Shown here: positions 1-6,110 of the stretch, piece by piece
How the letters are laid out: every line of letters starts with the position of its first letter
Numbering within the stretch: the stretch's first letter is position 1
NCBI GenBank assembly: GCA_900637675.1
Contig: LR134389.1
Coordinates: 2,108,001-2,172,000 of the forward strand
DNA length: 64,000 bases
Direction of reading: 5' to 3'
From: Streptococcus equi subsp. equi
GTDB taxonomy: Bacteria; Bacillota; Bacilli; Lactobacillales; Streptococcaceae
Made by a program: the position numbers and the translations under genes
Notes under the pieces: model-generated
The model's database searches: none
What the model was told of the DNA's origin: nothing
What the model saw: only the letters and a program-made list of their open reading frames with translations

Positions 1-2
1 AT

Positions 3-425
3 GATGAACTTAATTATGGTTTACAAAAAATATTTGCTAAATTAATTTCTACTAAAATGGGTAGAATGGTTCCAATTGAAAATAACAATGGATCTCCTTA
101 CGTAGATTCAGGAAATGCTGGTTTAATTACTGTTTTAATATTACTTGATCCAGAAAAATATAAAGATATTATCATCGAATTGGCAGATAGCCTCCAATTT
201 GAATTTGCTCAACGACCTGGATATTTTAATGGAATGCTAGGTGTTGCTGAAGTTTTATTAAATGTATATTCACAAATCTATAAGAAAGATGATTATTTAT
301 TTTATGCTGAAAAATTGTTATTAAATACTAGCTTTTATGTTGAGCATAGACTAGTTGAAAAAGAACAATTTATTCAAGTATTTAATCACTATATTGAGGT
401 TATTAATGAATCTACTGGTAAATAA
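3..425 (+). CDS. C-terminal part of a LanC-like / lanthionine synthetase-type protein (5' end outside window)
   Basis: The frame is open from the window edge to the TAA at 423-425, so only the C-terminal ~140 residues are seen. The segment PYVDSGNAGLITVL followed ~40 residues later by YFNGMLGVAEVLLN resembles the paired Gly-rich repeats of the cyclase (LanC-like) half of class III/IV lanthionine synthetases. No zinc ligands are visible in this part. The gene overlaps the start of an MFS exporter, which would suit export of a modified peptide. Its base composition is clearly more AT-rich than the core genes, suggesting acquisition. Another LanC-like or alpha/alpha-toroid protein is possible. 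Confidence 0.45.
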   Translation, partial: DELNYGLQKIFAKLISTKMGRMVPIENNNGSPYVDSGNAGLITVLILLDPEKYKDIIIELADSLQFEFAQRPGYFNGMLGVAEVLLNVYSQIYKKDDYLFYAEKLLLNTSFYVEHRLVEKEQFIQVFNHYIEVINESTGK

Positions 426-1622
426 CAGATTTTTCAGATATACTTCTATATCTACCTTTTTAAATCAATTTGGCTCTTCAATATATAATATTGTTTTTAT
501 CATTTATGTTGCATCTACATATCATTCAAAAACTCTTGTAAGTATAGCTAATATTATATTGATGATCCCAATATTGTTTCAACTTTTAATAGGTCAATAT
601 GCTGATAGAATAAGAAATAGAGCCAAATGGTTGATTTGGGGAGGAATCTCTCAGTCCATATTATTTATGATAATTGCTTATTTAACCAATCAGAAATCAT
701 ACTTAGTATTTTCTATAATTTGTCTTATTAATATTATTTCTGATTGTATATCTAATCTATTATCTGGGATTTCGATGCCAATATTTAAGCACCATATCCC
801 TCAAGATGAATTAATGACTGCTTACTCGCTTCGAAATATTATTTCCTTCATTTGTGGGATAGGTGGACAGATATTTGGTATTTGGTTACTTGAAATTTCA
901 AATAAAAACTTTGGTTTTGTTGCAATAATAAATGCTTTTTCCTTTTTAATATCATCAATTATTTTAGTATCTATTAAATCGTTATTGATAAATAATAAAG
1001 AAAAAATAACAAGACACAGTTTTTCAAGAAATTTTTTAGAAATGTATGATGCGAGTAAAGGAATTTTTTCAACTAAATCTGATAGTCAATTTATCAAATT
1101 AATAACAACTGTAATCATTTCAAATGTACTAGGATCTGCAATTATCCCCATTTTTAATCTATACTTTCTAGAGAATAAATGGCAAAACTTCTCTTACGGA
1201 CAAACTTTACTAATTCTGAACACTACAATGATTTTAGGAAATATTTTAGGAAGTCTATTTCCTAAAGATTTTTTCTCAAGATTATCTTTAAAAAAATACT
1301 AGCATTAGAATTATATAGTTTTGCATTAATAGGAATTTTTTCATTTTTGAAGTTTCCATTCATTTTTGTACTTTTTGTCTTTTCTTTTAATTGTTTTTTA
1401 GTAGGGAAATTTAACCCCAAATTCAGTGCAACTCTAATGACAAATGTTCCTGATAATATGCTTGCTCAAGTATCATCATTTATTTCATTCTTAGTTATGA
1501 TCTCCATTCCGATTGGAACAAGTGTCTTCTCAATGATTTACGTATTTAATAGTAATATTCTTTGGATATTATTTTTAAGCTTAACAATTATTGGTTTATA
1601 TTTTCAAGTTGAATCCCAGTAA
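406..1622 (+). pseudogene. MFS exporter, frameshifted in an A7 tract
   Basis: A major facilitator protein of about 405 residues with ~12 hydrophobic segments. The start ATG at 406 overlaps the end of the preceding gene. An RxxxDRIRNRAKWLIWGG loop between TM2 and TM3 (residues ~60-75) is the MFS motif A region. The first part reads in frame to a TAG at 1300-1302; the protein continues in the -1 frame (KKILALELYSF...) to 1622. The break lies in TTA-AAA-AAA-TAC at 1288-1299, where one extra A restores a single reading frame. The tract is also an in-phase A-AAA-AAA slippery heptamer, so low-level full-length product by -1 slippage is possible. It probably exported the product of the upstream LanC-like enzyme. 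Confidence 0.75.
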
Positions 1623-1701
1623 TACAAAATTTTAACTACAAATAAAGTAATTCAAATGACCAAATTTATTAACTTAATTCATTCTAAAAATTTAAAACCC
1701 T

Positions 1702-1965
1702 GTGAAAAAAACATTCAAATTACTATGTAGTGTCCTCCTAGACCACCACAGTAATGCTAAATCTCATATACTAATCAAACAGAATATATTAAAAATGATA
1801 AAATCTGATTTTAAATTTTTATACCAAATTTATATGGAAATGTCCCCTTTTATCCCACATTATTTTTCTGATAACCATTTTTCAATAATTTATCAAAATA
1901 AAAAGCCTTTAAAATCGGCATTATCGATTATTATTGCCAGAAAAAATTGTAGGAAATCATCGTAG
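1702..1965 (+). CDS. Possible small hypothetical protein
   Basis: An 87-codon open frame from a GTG start, rich in Lys, Ile, Phe and Ser, in very AT-rich DNA. No good ribosome binding site precedes it and no family is recognised. It ends just before the terminator at 1981. It may be a remnant of an older gene or chance, because AT-rich DNA gives few chance GTG starts but this composition is not clearly coding. Confidence 0.2.
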   Translation: MKKTFKLLCSVLLDHHSNAKSHILIKQNILKMIKSDFKFLYQIYMEMSPFIPHYFSDNHFSIIYQNKKPLKSALSIIIARKNCRKSS

Positions 1966-1980
1966 GGGGTATCCAAATTC

Positions 1981-2009
1981 AAAAAAGCCTCTGCTAGAAA
2001 GGCTTTTTT
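1981..2009 (+). terminator. Rho-independent terminator, partly inside the target duplication
   Basis: AAAAAAGCCT-loop-AAGGCTTTTTT forms a stem with a T-run. It would end transcription from the LanC-like/MFS genes. The right arm and T-run lie in the 61-bp repeat that flanks the IS element. Confidence 0.75.
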
Positions 2010-2058
2010 GCTTGTCTAAAGAGGATTTGTCCCCAAAATATATTCTTTATGCTATAAT
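1998..2058 (+). repeat. Left copy of the 61-bp target-site duplication
   Basis: These 61 bases, AAAGGCTTTTTTGC to TATGCTATAAT, recur exactly at 3976-4036 on the other side of the IS element (62 bp if the shared G is counted). The copy includes half a terminator and a complete extended -10 promoter (TATGCTATAAT) pointing right, here into the IS and antisense to its transposase. Confidence 0.95.
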
Positions 2059-2084
2059 CCCGACTTTATCACTTAAAAACAAGT

Positions 2085-2130
2085 AAAGACCAGCTAACCC
2101 CTTGTGTCCCAAGGGATTTTGCTGGTCTTT
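2085..2130. terminator. IS-internal bidirectional hairpin at the transposase 3' side
   Basis: AAAGACCAGC (2085-2094) pairs with GCTGGTCTTT (2121-2130), with an inner CCCTTG/CAAGGG stem. It should end transposase transcripts and also block rightward transcription entering from the duplicated promoter at 2048-2058. Confidence 0.8.
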
Positions 2131-2134
2131 AAAT

Positions 2135-3856
2135 TTATTTTAGTGTTGTATATGGATTTTTAGCGTAATGTTTGAGCTCTTCAAACTTAACGATTCCCTT
2201 CGCCCATTCAATTCCTAGCAGTCTGTTTAACTCCTGCATATCAAGGCTTTCTTGAAGTCTGTAGTAGTTATCTTGTAACGGTGTTACCTTGGCACTGTTT
2301 AAGGCAGTAATGATACGTTCAGGACTCATCTGCCAATCTATCTGATGTTGAAGGAGGCGTAGATGAACTAAAGCAATGAAACAGGTTAGAAAGTGAGCTT
2401 GAATGTGTTTTTCCGTCCAAACGTAAACAGGACGACTTTCCAGTTCTGTTTTCGTCACACGGAAACAATCTTCAATCTTGGCTAGCTCTTTATAGGCATT
2501 TAACATCTCCTCATCAGTCATTTCTATTTCACTCGTGACAAGCACATTAATCCCATCAAACTGAGCATCAAAATCAGCCTGTTCTTGATCAATCGTAATC
2601 AAAGGAGAGTAGGGTTTAACCTCGCCAGTTTCTTTATCCAAATATTGGAGCTCTAGGTATTTCTTGCCTCCCTTTTTACTGGTTCTACGAAAAAGCTCCG
2701 CATTGGTTAACTGACTGGCATAGTCTAAAGCACCTTCACGACGAATGCGCTCCCGGTCGGCATATTTTTTAGACCAAGTGATGAGAACCTTCTCTTGAAC
2801 CACTGGGGAAGATTTTTTATTCCCTAACTTCCGTTCACGGATATAAGATTTCTTAGCGAAGGTAAGTTCTGGGTTAAATTGCCAATCCGATGAATCAAGG
2901 ATGTGTTCTTGAATATCTTTTGGAGCTCCTCGGCGTCCGCGATGTTTCTGTGAGAAGAGCCAGCCATCTTCTTGCTTGAGCATTTCTGAAACATTAGCCA
3001 TACTATTCATCGCCTTATCGGCGACTACAATTAACCGCTCAATTCCAAATTGTTTTTTGACTTCCTCAACCGCTGGAAGATAGGTAACAGGATCGGTTTG
3101 ATTACCTCGAAACAGTTTATAGCTAATCGGAATACCGTTGGTATCCCTAAAGAGTCCTAATTGCACAATGGGTTTTGGACGGTGTTCCTTACTCGGACCA
3201 CGTCTTCGAAGCCCTTCTTGTAGTATCTCTCCATTTTCTGAAACCAACTCGTTATCTGGAATATCTGTCTCAAAATAATAATTGGTGACATCGTAGAAAA
3301 CGAGACTGGCTTCACGTTTGATCATCTGACTCACTACCTTGTGAAGATGATGTTGAAGATCATCTTTCAAGGTGTTCAATTTGTTCAAGGAGCGATAAAT
3401 GGCATTTAAGCTGATGTCCCAATGGCCAAATAAGTCTGCTTGAGAGGCATAGGTGGCAAGTTTACTATCTGGTCGGAGAATTCTCTGAAAAACTAATAGC
3501 TTTAGCACTTGCACTAAGTCATACTCAGACTTCGTTTTGATACCCTTTAAAAAGGCTGTGAGCCCCAGAGATTCGAAGAGATTATCCAAAACCATCCAAC
3601 CATAAGATTGATCCGGTTGGTTCATGGGGGCAAGGAGGTCATAGGAAACCTGGAGTACCTTAGGGTTATTTAAAGTATCTTCTTTAGCTTCGCGCTTAAG
3701 ACGCTCAAGAATCCCTGGTTCTTCCAATTCAAGCTCATCTAAGAGACCAAATTTTTTAAGGATACGCTGTTTGACCTTACCATCTTTACGATACCCTTCT
3801 ACAAGGTAGACATGCGTCCTACCTTCTTTATTCGTTGTTGTTTTAATAAAAGCCAT
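2135..3856 (-). CDS. IS1634-family transposase (DDE type)
   Basis: A 573-residue transposase that cuts and joins the element ends. The N-terminus (HVYLVEGYRKDGKVKQRILK) is the signature opening of IS1634/IS1549 transposases. Acidic catalytic candidates sit in VFYDVTNYYFET (~residues 187-198) and in IVVADKAMNS (~275-284), with a Glu in the C-terminal IEDCFRVTKTELESR region (~475-490), consistent with an IS4-like DDE fold. The frame is uninterrupted and of usual length. Its promoter lies so close to the ATG that the mRNA would be essentially leaderless, which should keep expression low. Confidence 0.93.
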   Translation of the reverse strand: MAFIKTTTNKEGRTHVYLVEGYRKDGKVKQRILKKFGLLDELELEEPGILERLKREAKEDTLNNPKVLQVSYDLLAPMNQPDQSYGWMVLDNLFESLGLTAFLKGIKTKSEYDLVQVLKLLVFQRILRPDSKLATYASQADLFGHWDISLNAIYRSLNKLNTLKDDLQHHLHKVVSQMIKREASLVFYDVTNYYFETDIPDNELVSENGEILQEGLRRRGPSKEHRPKPIVQLGLFRDTNGIPISYKLFRGNQTDPVTYLPAVEEVKKQFGIERLIVVADKAMNSMANVSEMLKQEDGWLFSQKHRGRRGAPKDIQEHILDSSDWQFNPELTFAKKSYIRERKLGNKKSSPVVQEKVLITWSKKYADRERIRREGALDYASQLTNAELFRRTSKKGGKKYLELQYLDKETGEVKPYSPLITIDQEQADFDAQFDGINVLVTSEIEMTDEEMLNAYKELAKIEDCFRVTKTELESRPVYVWTEKHIQAHFLTCFIALVHLRLLQHQIDWQMSPERIITALNSAKVTPLQDNYYRLQESLDMQELNRLLGIEWAKGIVKFEELKHYAKNPYTTLK

Positions 3857-3861
3857 AGTTT

Positions 3862-3890
3862 ATTATAACATATATAACCATACACAACAA
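3862..3890 (-). promoter_or_regulatory. Transposase promoter giving a near-leaderless mRNA
   Basis: On the minus strand TTGTTG (3885-3890), a 17-bp spacer and TGTTATAAT (-10 at 3862-3867) stand only 5 bases before the ATG at 3856. No Shine-Dalgarno sequence fits between them. Confidence 0.65.
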
Positions 3891-3910
3891 GAAAAAGCGT
3901 TAAAATTTAT

Positions 3911-3947
3911 TAAAAAAACCTTACTCTACCAAGGGGTTGAGTAAGGT
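3911..3947 (-). terminator. IS shield terminator upstream of the transposase
   Basis: Read on the minus strand, ACCTTACTC/GAGTAAGGT (3939-3947 with 3918-3926) is followed by a run of seven T. It lies outside the transposase promoter, so it would stop outside transcription from entering the transposase gene. Confidence 0.8.
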
Positions 3948-3975
3948 GTGGACTAAAACAAGTGATAAAGTCGGG

Positions 3976-4036
3976 AAAGGCTTTTTTGCTTGTCTAAAGA
4001 GGATTTGTCCCCAAAATATATTCTTTATGCTATAAT
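3976..4036 (+). repeat. Right copy of the 61-bp duplication, carrying the promoter of the kinase gene
   Basis: Identical to 1998-2058. Its extended -10 TATGCTATAAT (ending at 4036) is 37 bases upstream of the TTG start at 4074 and is the likely promoter of that gene. Confidence 0.93.
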
Positions 4037-4073
4037 ATAAGTCAAAGTACAGCATTGACAAAGGAGACAAAGA

Positions 4074-4589
4074 TTGAAAATTGTAATAATTGGCTATAGT
4101 GGTTCTGGAAAGTCGACTTTAGCAAATGTTTTAGGTCAACACTACAATTGTGCTGTACTTCATTTAGACAAAATTCATTTTGCATCAAACTGGCAAGAGC
4201 GAACAGTTAGTCAAATGGTCTCTGATATATCAACATTTATGTCACAAAAACATTGGATTATTGAAGGTAATTATTCAAGCTGTCTTTATGAAGAGCGTAT
4301 GAGAGAGGCTGATCACATTATATATTTTAACTTTAATAGATTTAATTGTTTTTACCGAGCTTTTAAGCGATATTTAAAATATAGGGGACAAACACGTCCT
4401 GATATGGCTGAAAACTGTAATGAAAAATTTGATGTTGAATTTATGAAATGGATTCTGTTAGACGGACGCTCAAAAAATAATTTAAATAACTATAAAGCAG
4501 TTATTAAACAATATCCTCATAAAACAATCGTTTTAAAAAATCAAAAGCAGTTAAATCATTATATGAATTCTATCCAACACGACAGCTAG
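4074..4589 (+). CDS. P-loop nucleoside/shikimate kinase-like protein (FlaR / topology-modulation type)
   Basis: A 171-residue P-loop NTPase. The Walker A motif GYSGSGKST is at residues ~7-15, the AAA/adenylate-kinase-like LHLDKIHF at ~32-39, and a lid with basic residues (RAFKRYLKYRG) at ~95-105. Such small kinases are often annotated as DNA topology modulation protein FlaR, but their substrate is unknown. The start is TTG at 4074, preceded by AAGGAGAC with good spacing; no ATG fits better. It is monocistronic, with the promoter in the right copy of the IS target duplication. Confidence 0.8.
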   Translation: MKIVIIGYSGSGKSTLANVLGQHYNCAVLHLDKIHFASNWQERTVSQMVSDISTFMSQKHWIIEGNYSSCLYEERMREADHIIYFNFNRFNCFYRAFKRYLKYRGQTRPDMAENCNEKFDVEFMKWILLDGRSKNNLNNYKAVIKQYPHKTIVLKNQKQLNHYMNSIQHDS

Positions 4590-4838
4590 TATACTCATTT
4601 TAAGACATGAAAAAGGCCTTGATTATCATCTAATGCCTTTAGTATTGCTTCTGTTTGCTTTAACAAGCCTTCTGTCTGAAAAATAACTCTTTAGAAATGA
4701 TACCTCATACAATAAGTGGTAAAACCATATTATTAATATTCTTACTTAGAGCATTAATATCATTTTTTTAAATCATTTGGAGACTTTAAAAAAGTTAACA
4801 AAAATTTGTATCCAAATCACATCCCCTCCTTCTTAAGC

Positions 4839-4868
4839 TAGTCAATCAGAGATAGGGTATGCTATAAT
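4839..4868 (+). promoter_or_regulatory. Toxin mRNA promoter, locus 1
   Basis: Extended -10 TATGCTATAAT (hexamer 4863-4868) with a weak -35 (TAGTCA). The same core recurs at 5267-5272 before locus 2. Confidence 0.7.
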
Positions 4869-4924
4869 AAAAAGGCAGAAAAGTTAAGACGGTGGCTCTT
4901 ATTTCTGAAAGGTAGGTGAGGCCT

Positions 4925-4972
4925 ATGGGCAGTTCATCACAATCTAACAGAAAGGAGGAGCCAAAGCATTGA
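4925..4972 (+). CDS. 15-residue leader ORF overlapping the toxin start
   Basis: ATG at 4925 opens a 15-codon frame (MGSSSQSNRKEEPKH) that ends in TGA at 4970-4972. The toxin TTG at 4969-4971 overlaps this stop (TTGA). A GGTGAGG precedes the ATG. The frame is kept in locus 2 (MGSSSKSNRKDESKH) despite three substitutions, while the toxin there is broken. Overlap of this kind suggests translational coupling, as with mok and hok; this is inference. Confidence 0.45.
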   Translation: MGSSSQSNRKEEPKH

Positions 4973-5073
4973 CAGCTTTTGAAGTGGTACAAATCCTTTT
5001 AGGCTTTAGTAGCTTTACTATTGCGCTTATCAGCTTGTGCTATCAAATCTTCAAAGATGACAATAAAAAATAA
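4969..5073 (+). CDS. Small hydrophobic type I toxin, holin-like (Hol_Tox type)
   Basis: A 34-residue peptide: MTAFEVVQILLGFSSFTIAL followed by ISLCYQIFKDDNKK. It has one membrane segment (residues ~5-25) and a charged lysine-rich tail, the layout of the putative holin-like type I toxins of Firmicutes. AAGGAGG lies 10 bases before the TTG start. It ends exactly where a bidirectional terminator begins, and an antisense RNA gene lies convergently beyond it. The 5' UTR motif GTTAAGACGGTGGC (4883-4896) can pair with ACCGTCTTTAAC in the 3' terminator arm (5073-5084), a long-range interaction typical of translationally inert toxin mRNAs. Confidence 0.8.
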   Translation: MTAFEVVQILLGFSSFTIALISLCYQIFKDDNKK

Positions 5074-5179
5074 CCGTCTTTAACTTTGGCGAGTTAACGG
5101 TTATTTTTAATAACATAAAACATGCCACCGTCTTAAACGGTTCTGCATGGGTAGTTGTGTCGAGCAACTACCTTTTTCT
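5066..5179 (-). ncRNA. Antisense antitoxin RNA, locus 1
   Basis: A convergent RNA of about 114 nt, predicted from the promoter at 5186-5214 to the T-run beyond the shared hairpin. It begins with a GGTAGTTG...CAACTACC stem-loop, contains GTTTAAGACGGTGGC, and overlaps the toxin mRNA at the shared terminator. Ends are inferred, not measured. Confidence 0.65.
5071..5108. terminator. Bidirectional terminator shared by toxin and antitoxin, locus 1
   Basis: TAACCGT (5071-5077) pairs with ACGGTTA (5097-5103), with T-runs on both strands. This is the usual centre of a convergent par/RatA-type type I locus. Confidence 0.8.
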
Positions 5180-5185
5180 ATTTTC

Positions 5186-5214
5186 ATTATAACCCTTATC
5201 CCAAAATTAAGCAA
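5186..5214 (-). promoter_or_regulatory. Antitoxin promoter, locus 1
   Basis: Minus-strand TTGCTT (5209-5214), 17-bp spacer, TATAAT (5186-5191). The strong consensus -10 fits constitutive antitoxin production. Confidence 0.8.
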
Positions 5215-5243
5215 CTATTACACTTCTTTAGACGAGTCTGAAT

Positions 5244-5272
5244 AGTCAACCTTAATAACAATATGCTATAAT
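5244..5272 (+). promoter_or_regulatory. Toxin mRNA promoter, locus 2
   Basis: Extended -10 TATGCTATAAT with hexamer at 5267-5272, identical in core to locus 1. Confidence 0.65.
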
Positions 5273-5328
5273 GATAAAGCAGAAAGGTTAAGACGGTGGC
5301 TCTTATTTCTGAAAGGTAGGTGAGGCCT

Positions 5329-5376
5329 ATGGGCAGTTCATCAAAATCTAACAGAAAGGATGAGTCAAAGCATTGA
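5329..5376 (+). CDS. 15-residue leader ORF, locus 2
   Basis: The counterpart of the 4925 frame, overlapping the toxin TTG start by the same TTGA arrangement. Its frame is intact although the toxin that follows is not. Confidence 0.4.
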   Translation: MGSSSKSNRKDESKH

Positions 5377-5477
5377 CAGCTTTTGAAGTGGTATAAATCC
5401 TTTTAGGCTTTAGTAGCTTTACTATTGCGCTTATCAGCTTGTGCTATCAAATCTTCAAAGATGACAATAAAAAATAA
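5373..5477 (+). pseudogene. Second holin-like toxin copy, killed by a nonsense codon
   Basis: Nearly identical to the 4969-5073 toxin, but codon 8 is TAA (5394-5396) where locus 1 has CAA, leaving MTAFEVV. The ribosome binding site is also weakened (AAGGATG instead of AAGGAGG). The rest of the frame has no further damage, so inactivation is recent. The antitoxin gene beside it keeps a full promoter. Confidence 0.85.
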
Positions 5478-5584
5478 CCGTCCTTAACTTTGGCGAGTTA
5501 ACGGTTATCTTTTAACTATAAAACCAGCCACCGTCTCAAACGGTTCTGCATTGGGTAGTTGTTGCAAGCAACTGCCCTTTTTCT
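5470..5584 (-). ncRNA. Antisense antitoxin RNA, locus 2
   Basis: Same layout as locus 1, with stem GGGCAGTTG/CAACTACCC near its 5' end and the shared terminator near 5475-5512. It may act on locus 1 as well because the sequences are close. Ends are inferred. Confidence 0.6.
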
Positions 5585-5590
5585 ATTTTT

Positions 5591-5619
5591 ATTATAACCC
5601 TTATCCCAAAATTAAGCAA
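5591..5619 (-). promoter_or_regulatory. Antitoxin promoter, locus 2
   Basis: Minus-strand TTGCTT (5614-5619), 17-bp spacer, TATAAT (5591-5596); same as locus 1. Confidence 0.75.
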
Positions 5620-5689
5620 CTATTTGTTCAACCCATTCATTACACGTCTCATCTAGGATGTATATATACTTCTTAATATGGAAGTCCCT

Positions 5690-5885
5690 TTCCCTTACAC
5701 TGATGAGCTTAGTCGTTGTAAACATAACAATAAAAAAATAACCGCTCTACAAACCAACATCCAACGGTTAGATCTTTGGTTTAACTTTTGAGGTAGTTCA
5801 GTTAACAGTTATTTTCTGTCACCGTCTTTAACGGTTTTACATTGGGTAGTTGTTGCAAGCAACTGCCCTTTTTCTATTCCTATTA
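5690..5885. other. Degenerate third toxin-antitoxin copy
   Basis: AACATAACAATAAAAAAATAACCG (in part, around 5721-5743) matches the toxin 3' end. CACCGTCTTTAACGG (5821-5835) and GGGTAGTTGTTGCAAGCAAC (from 5845) match the antitoxin 5' half. The toxin coding part is missing and the antitoxin promoter has decayed. Confidence 0.65.
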
Positions 5886-6027
5886 GAATACTTGCGACAA
5901 AAATAGGTGAATATTGAGTTACTTCACGACACCTCTTTTATAATGGATCTATTTCAGCTAAAATAAGCTTCTTTTTCACCAAATGATTTTCTTCATACGT
6001 TTGTTCTGATTAAATCACTTTAAGAGG

Positions 6028-6055
6028 TTGACATACTATATTTTTTTGATAGATT
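6028..6055 (+). promoter_or_regulatory. Promoter of the histidine-rich surface protein
   Basis: TTGACA at 6028-6033 is consensus; TAGATT at 6050-6055 with a 16-bp spacer is the best -10. The AdcR box begins 8 bases downstream. Confidence 0.55.
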
Positions 6056-6062
6056 GATATAG

Positions 6063-6074
6063 TTAACTGGTTAA
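6063..6074 (+). promoter_or_regulatory. AdcR (zinc repressor) box
   Basis: TTAACTGGTTAA is a perfect match to the streptococcal AdcR operator TTAACYRGTTAA. It lies over the expected transcription start, so zinc-loaded AdcR would block the gene. Confidence 0.85.
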
Positions 6075-6110
6075 TTAATTAAAATGAATAATAGTTATAA
6101 GGAGTTATTA

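Larger units (their letters stand above)
2059..3975 (-). mobile_element. Complete IS1634-family insertion sequence (1,917 bp)
   Basis: The element is bounded by perfect 16-bp terminal inverted repeats CCCGACTTTATCACTT (2059-2074, and its complement at 3960-3975). It carries one transposase gene on the minus strand and is flanked by a 61-bp direct repeat. Long and variable target duplications are known for IS1634/IS1549-type elements. Both ends, both repeats and the transposase frame are intact, so it looks recent. It landed between an upstream terminator and the promoter of the kinase gene at 4074 and regenerated that promoter through the duplication. Confidence 0.93.
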
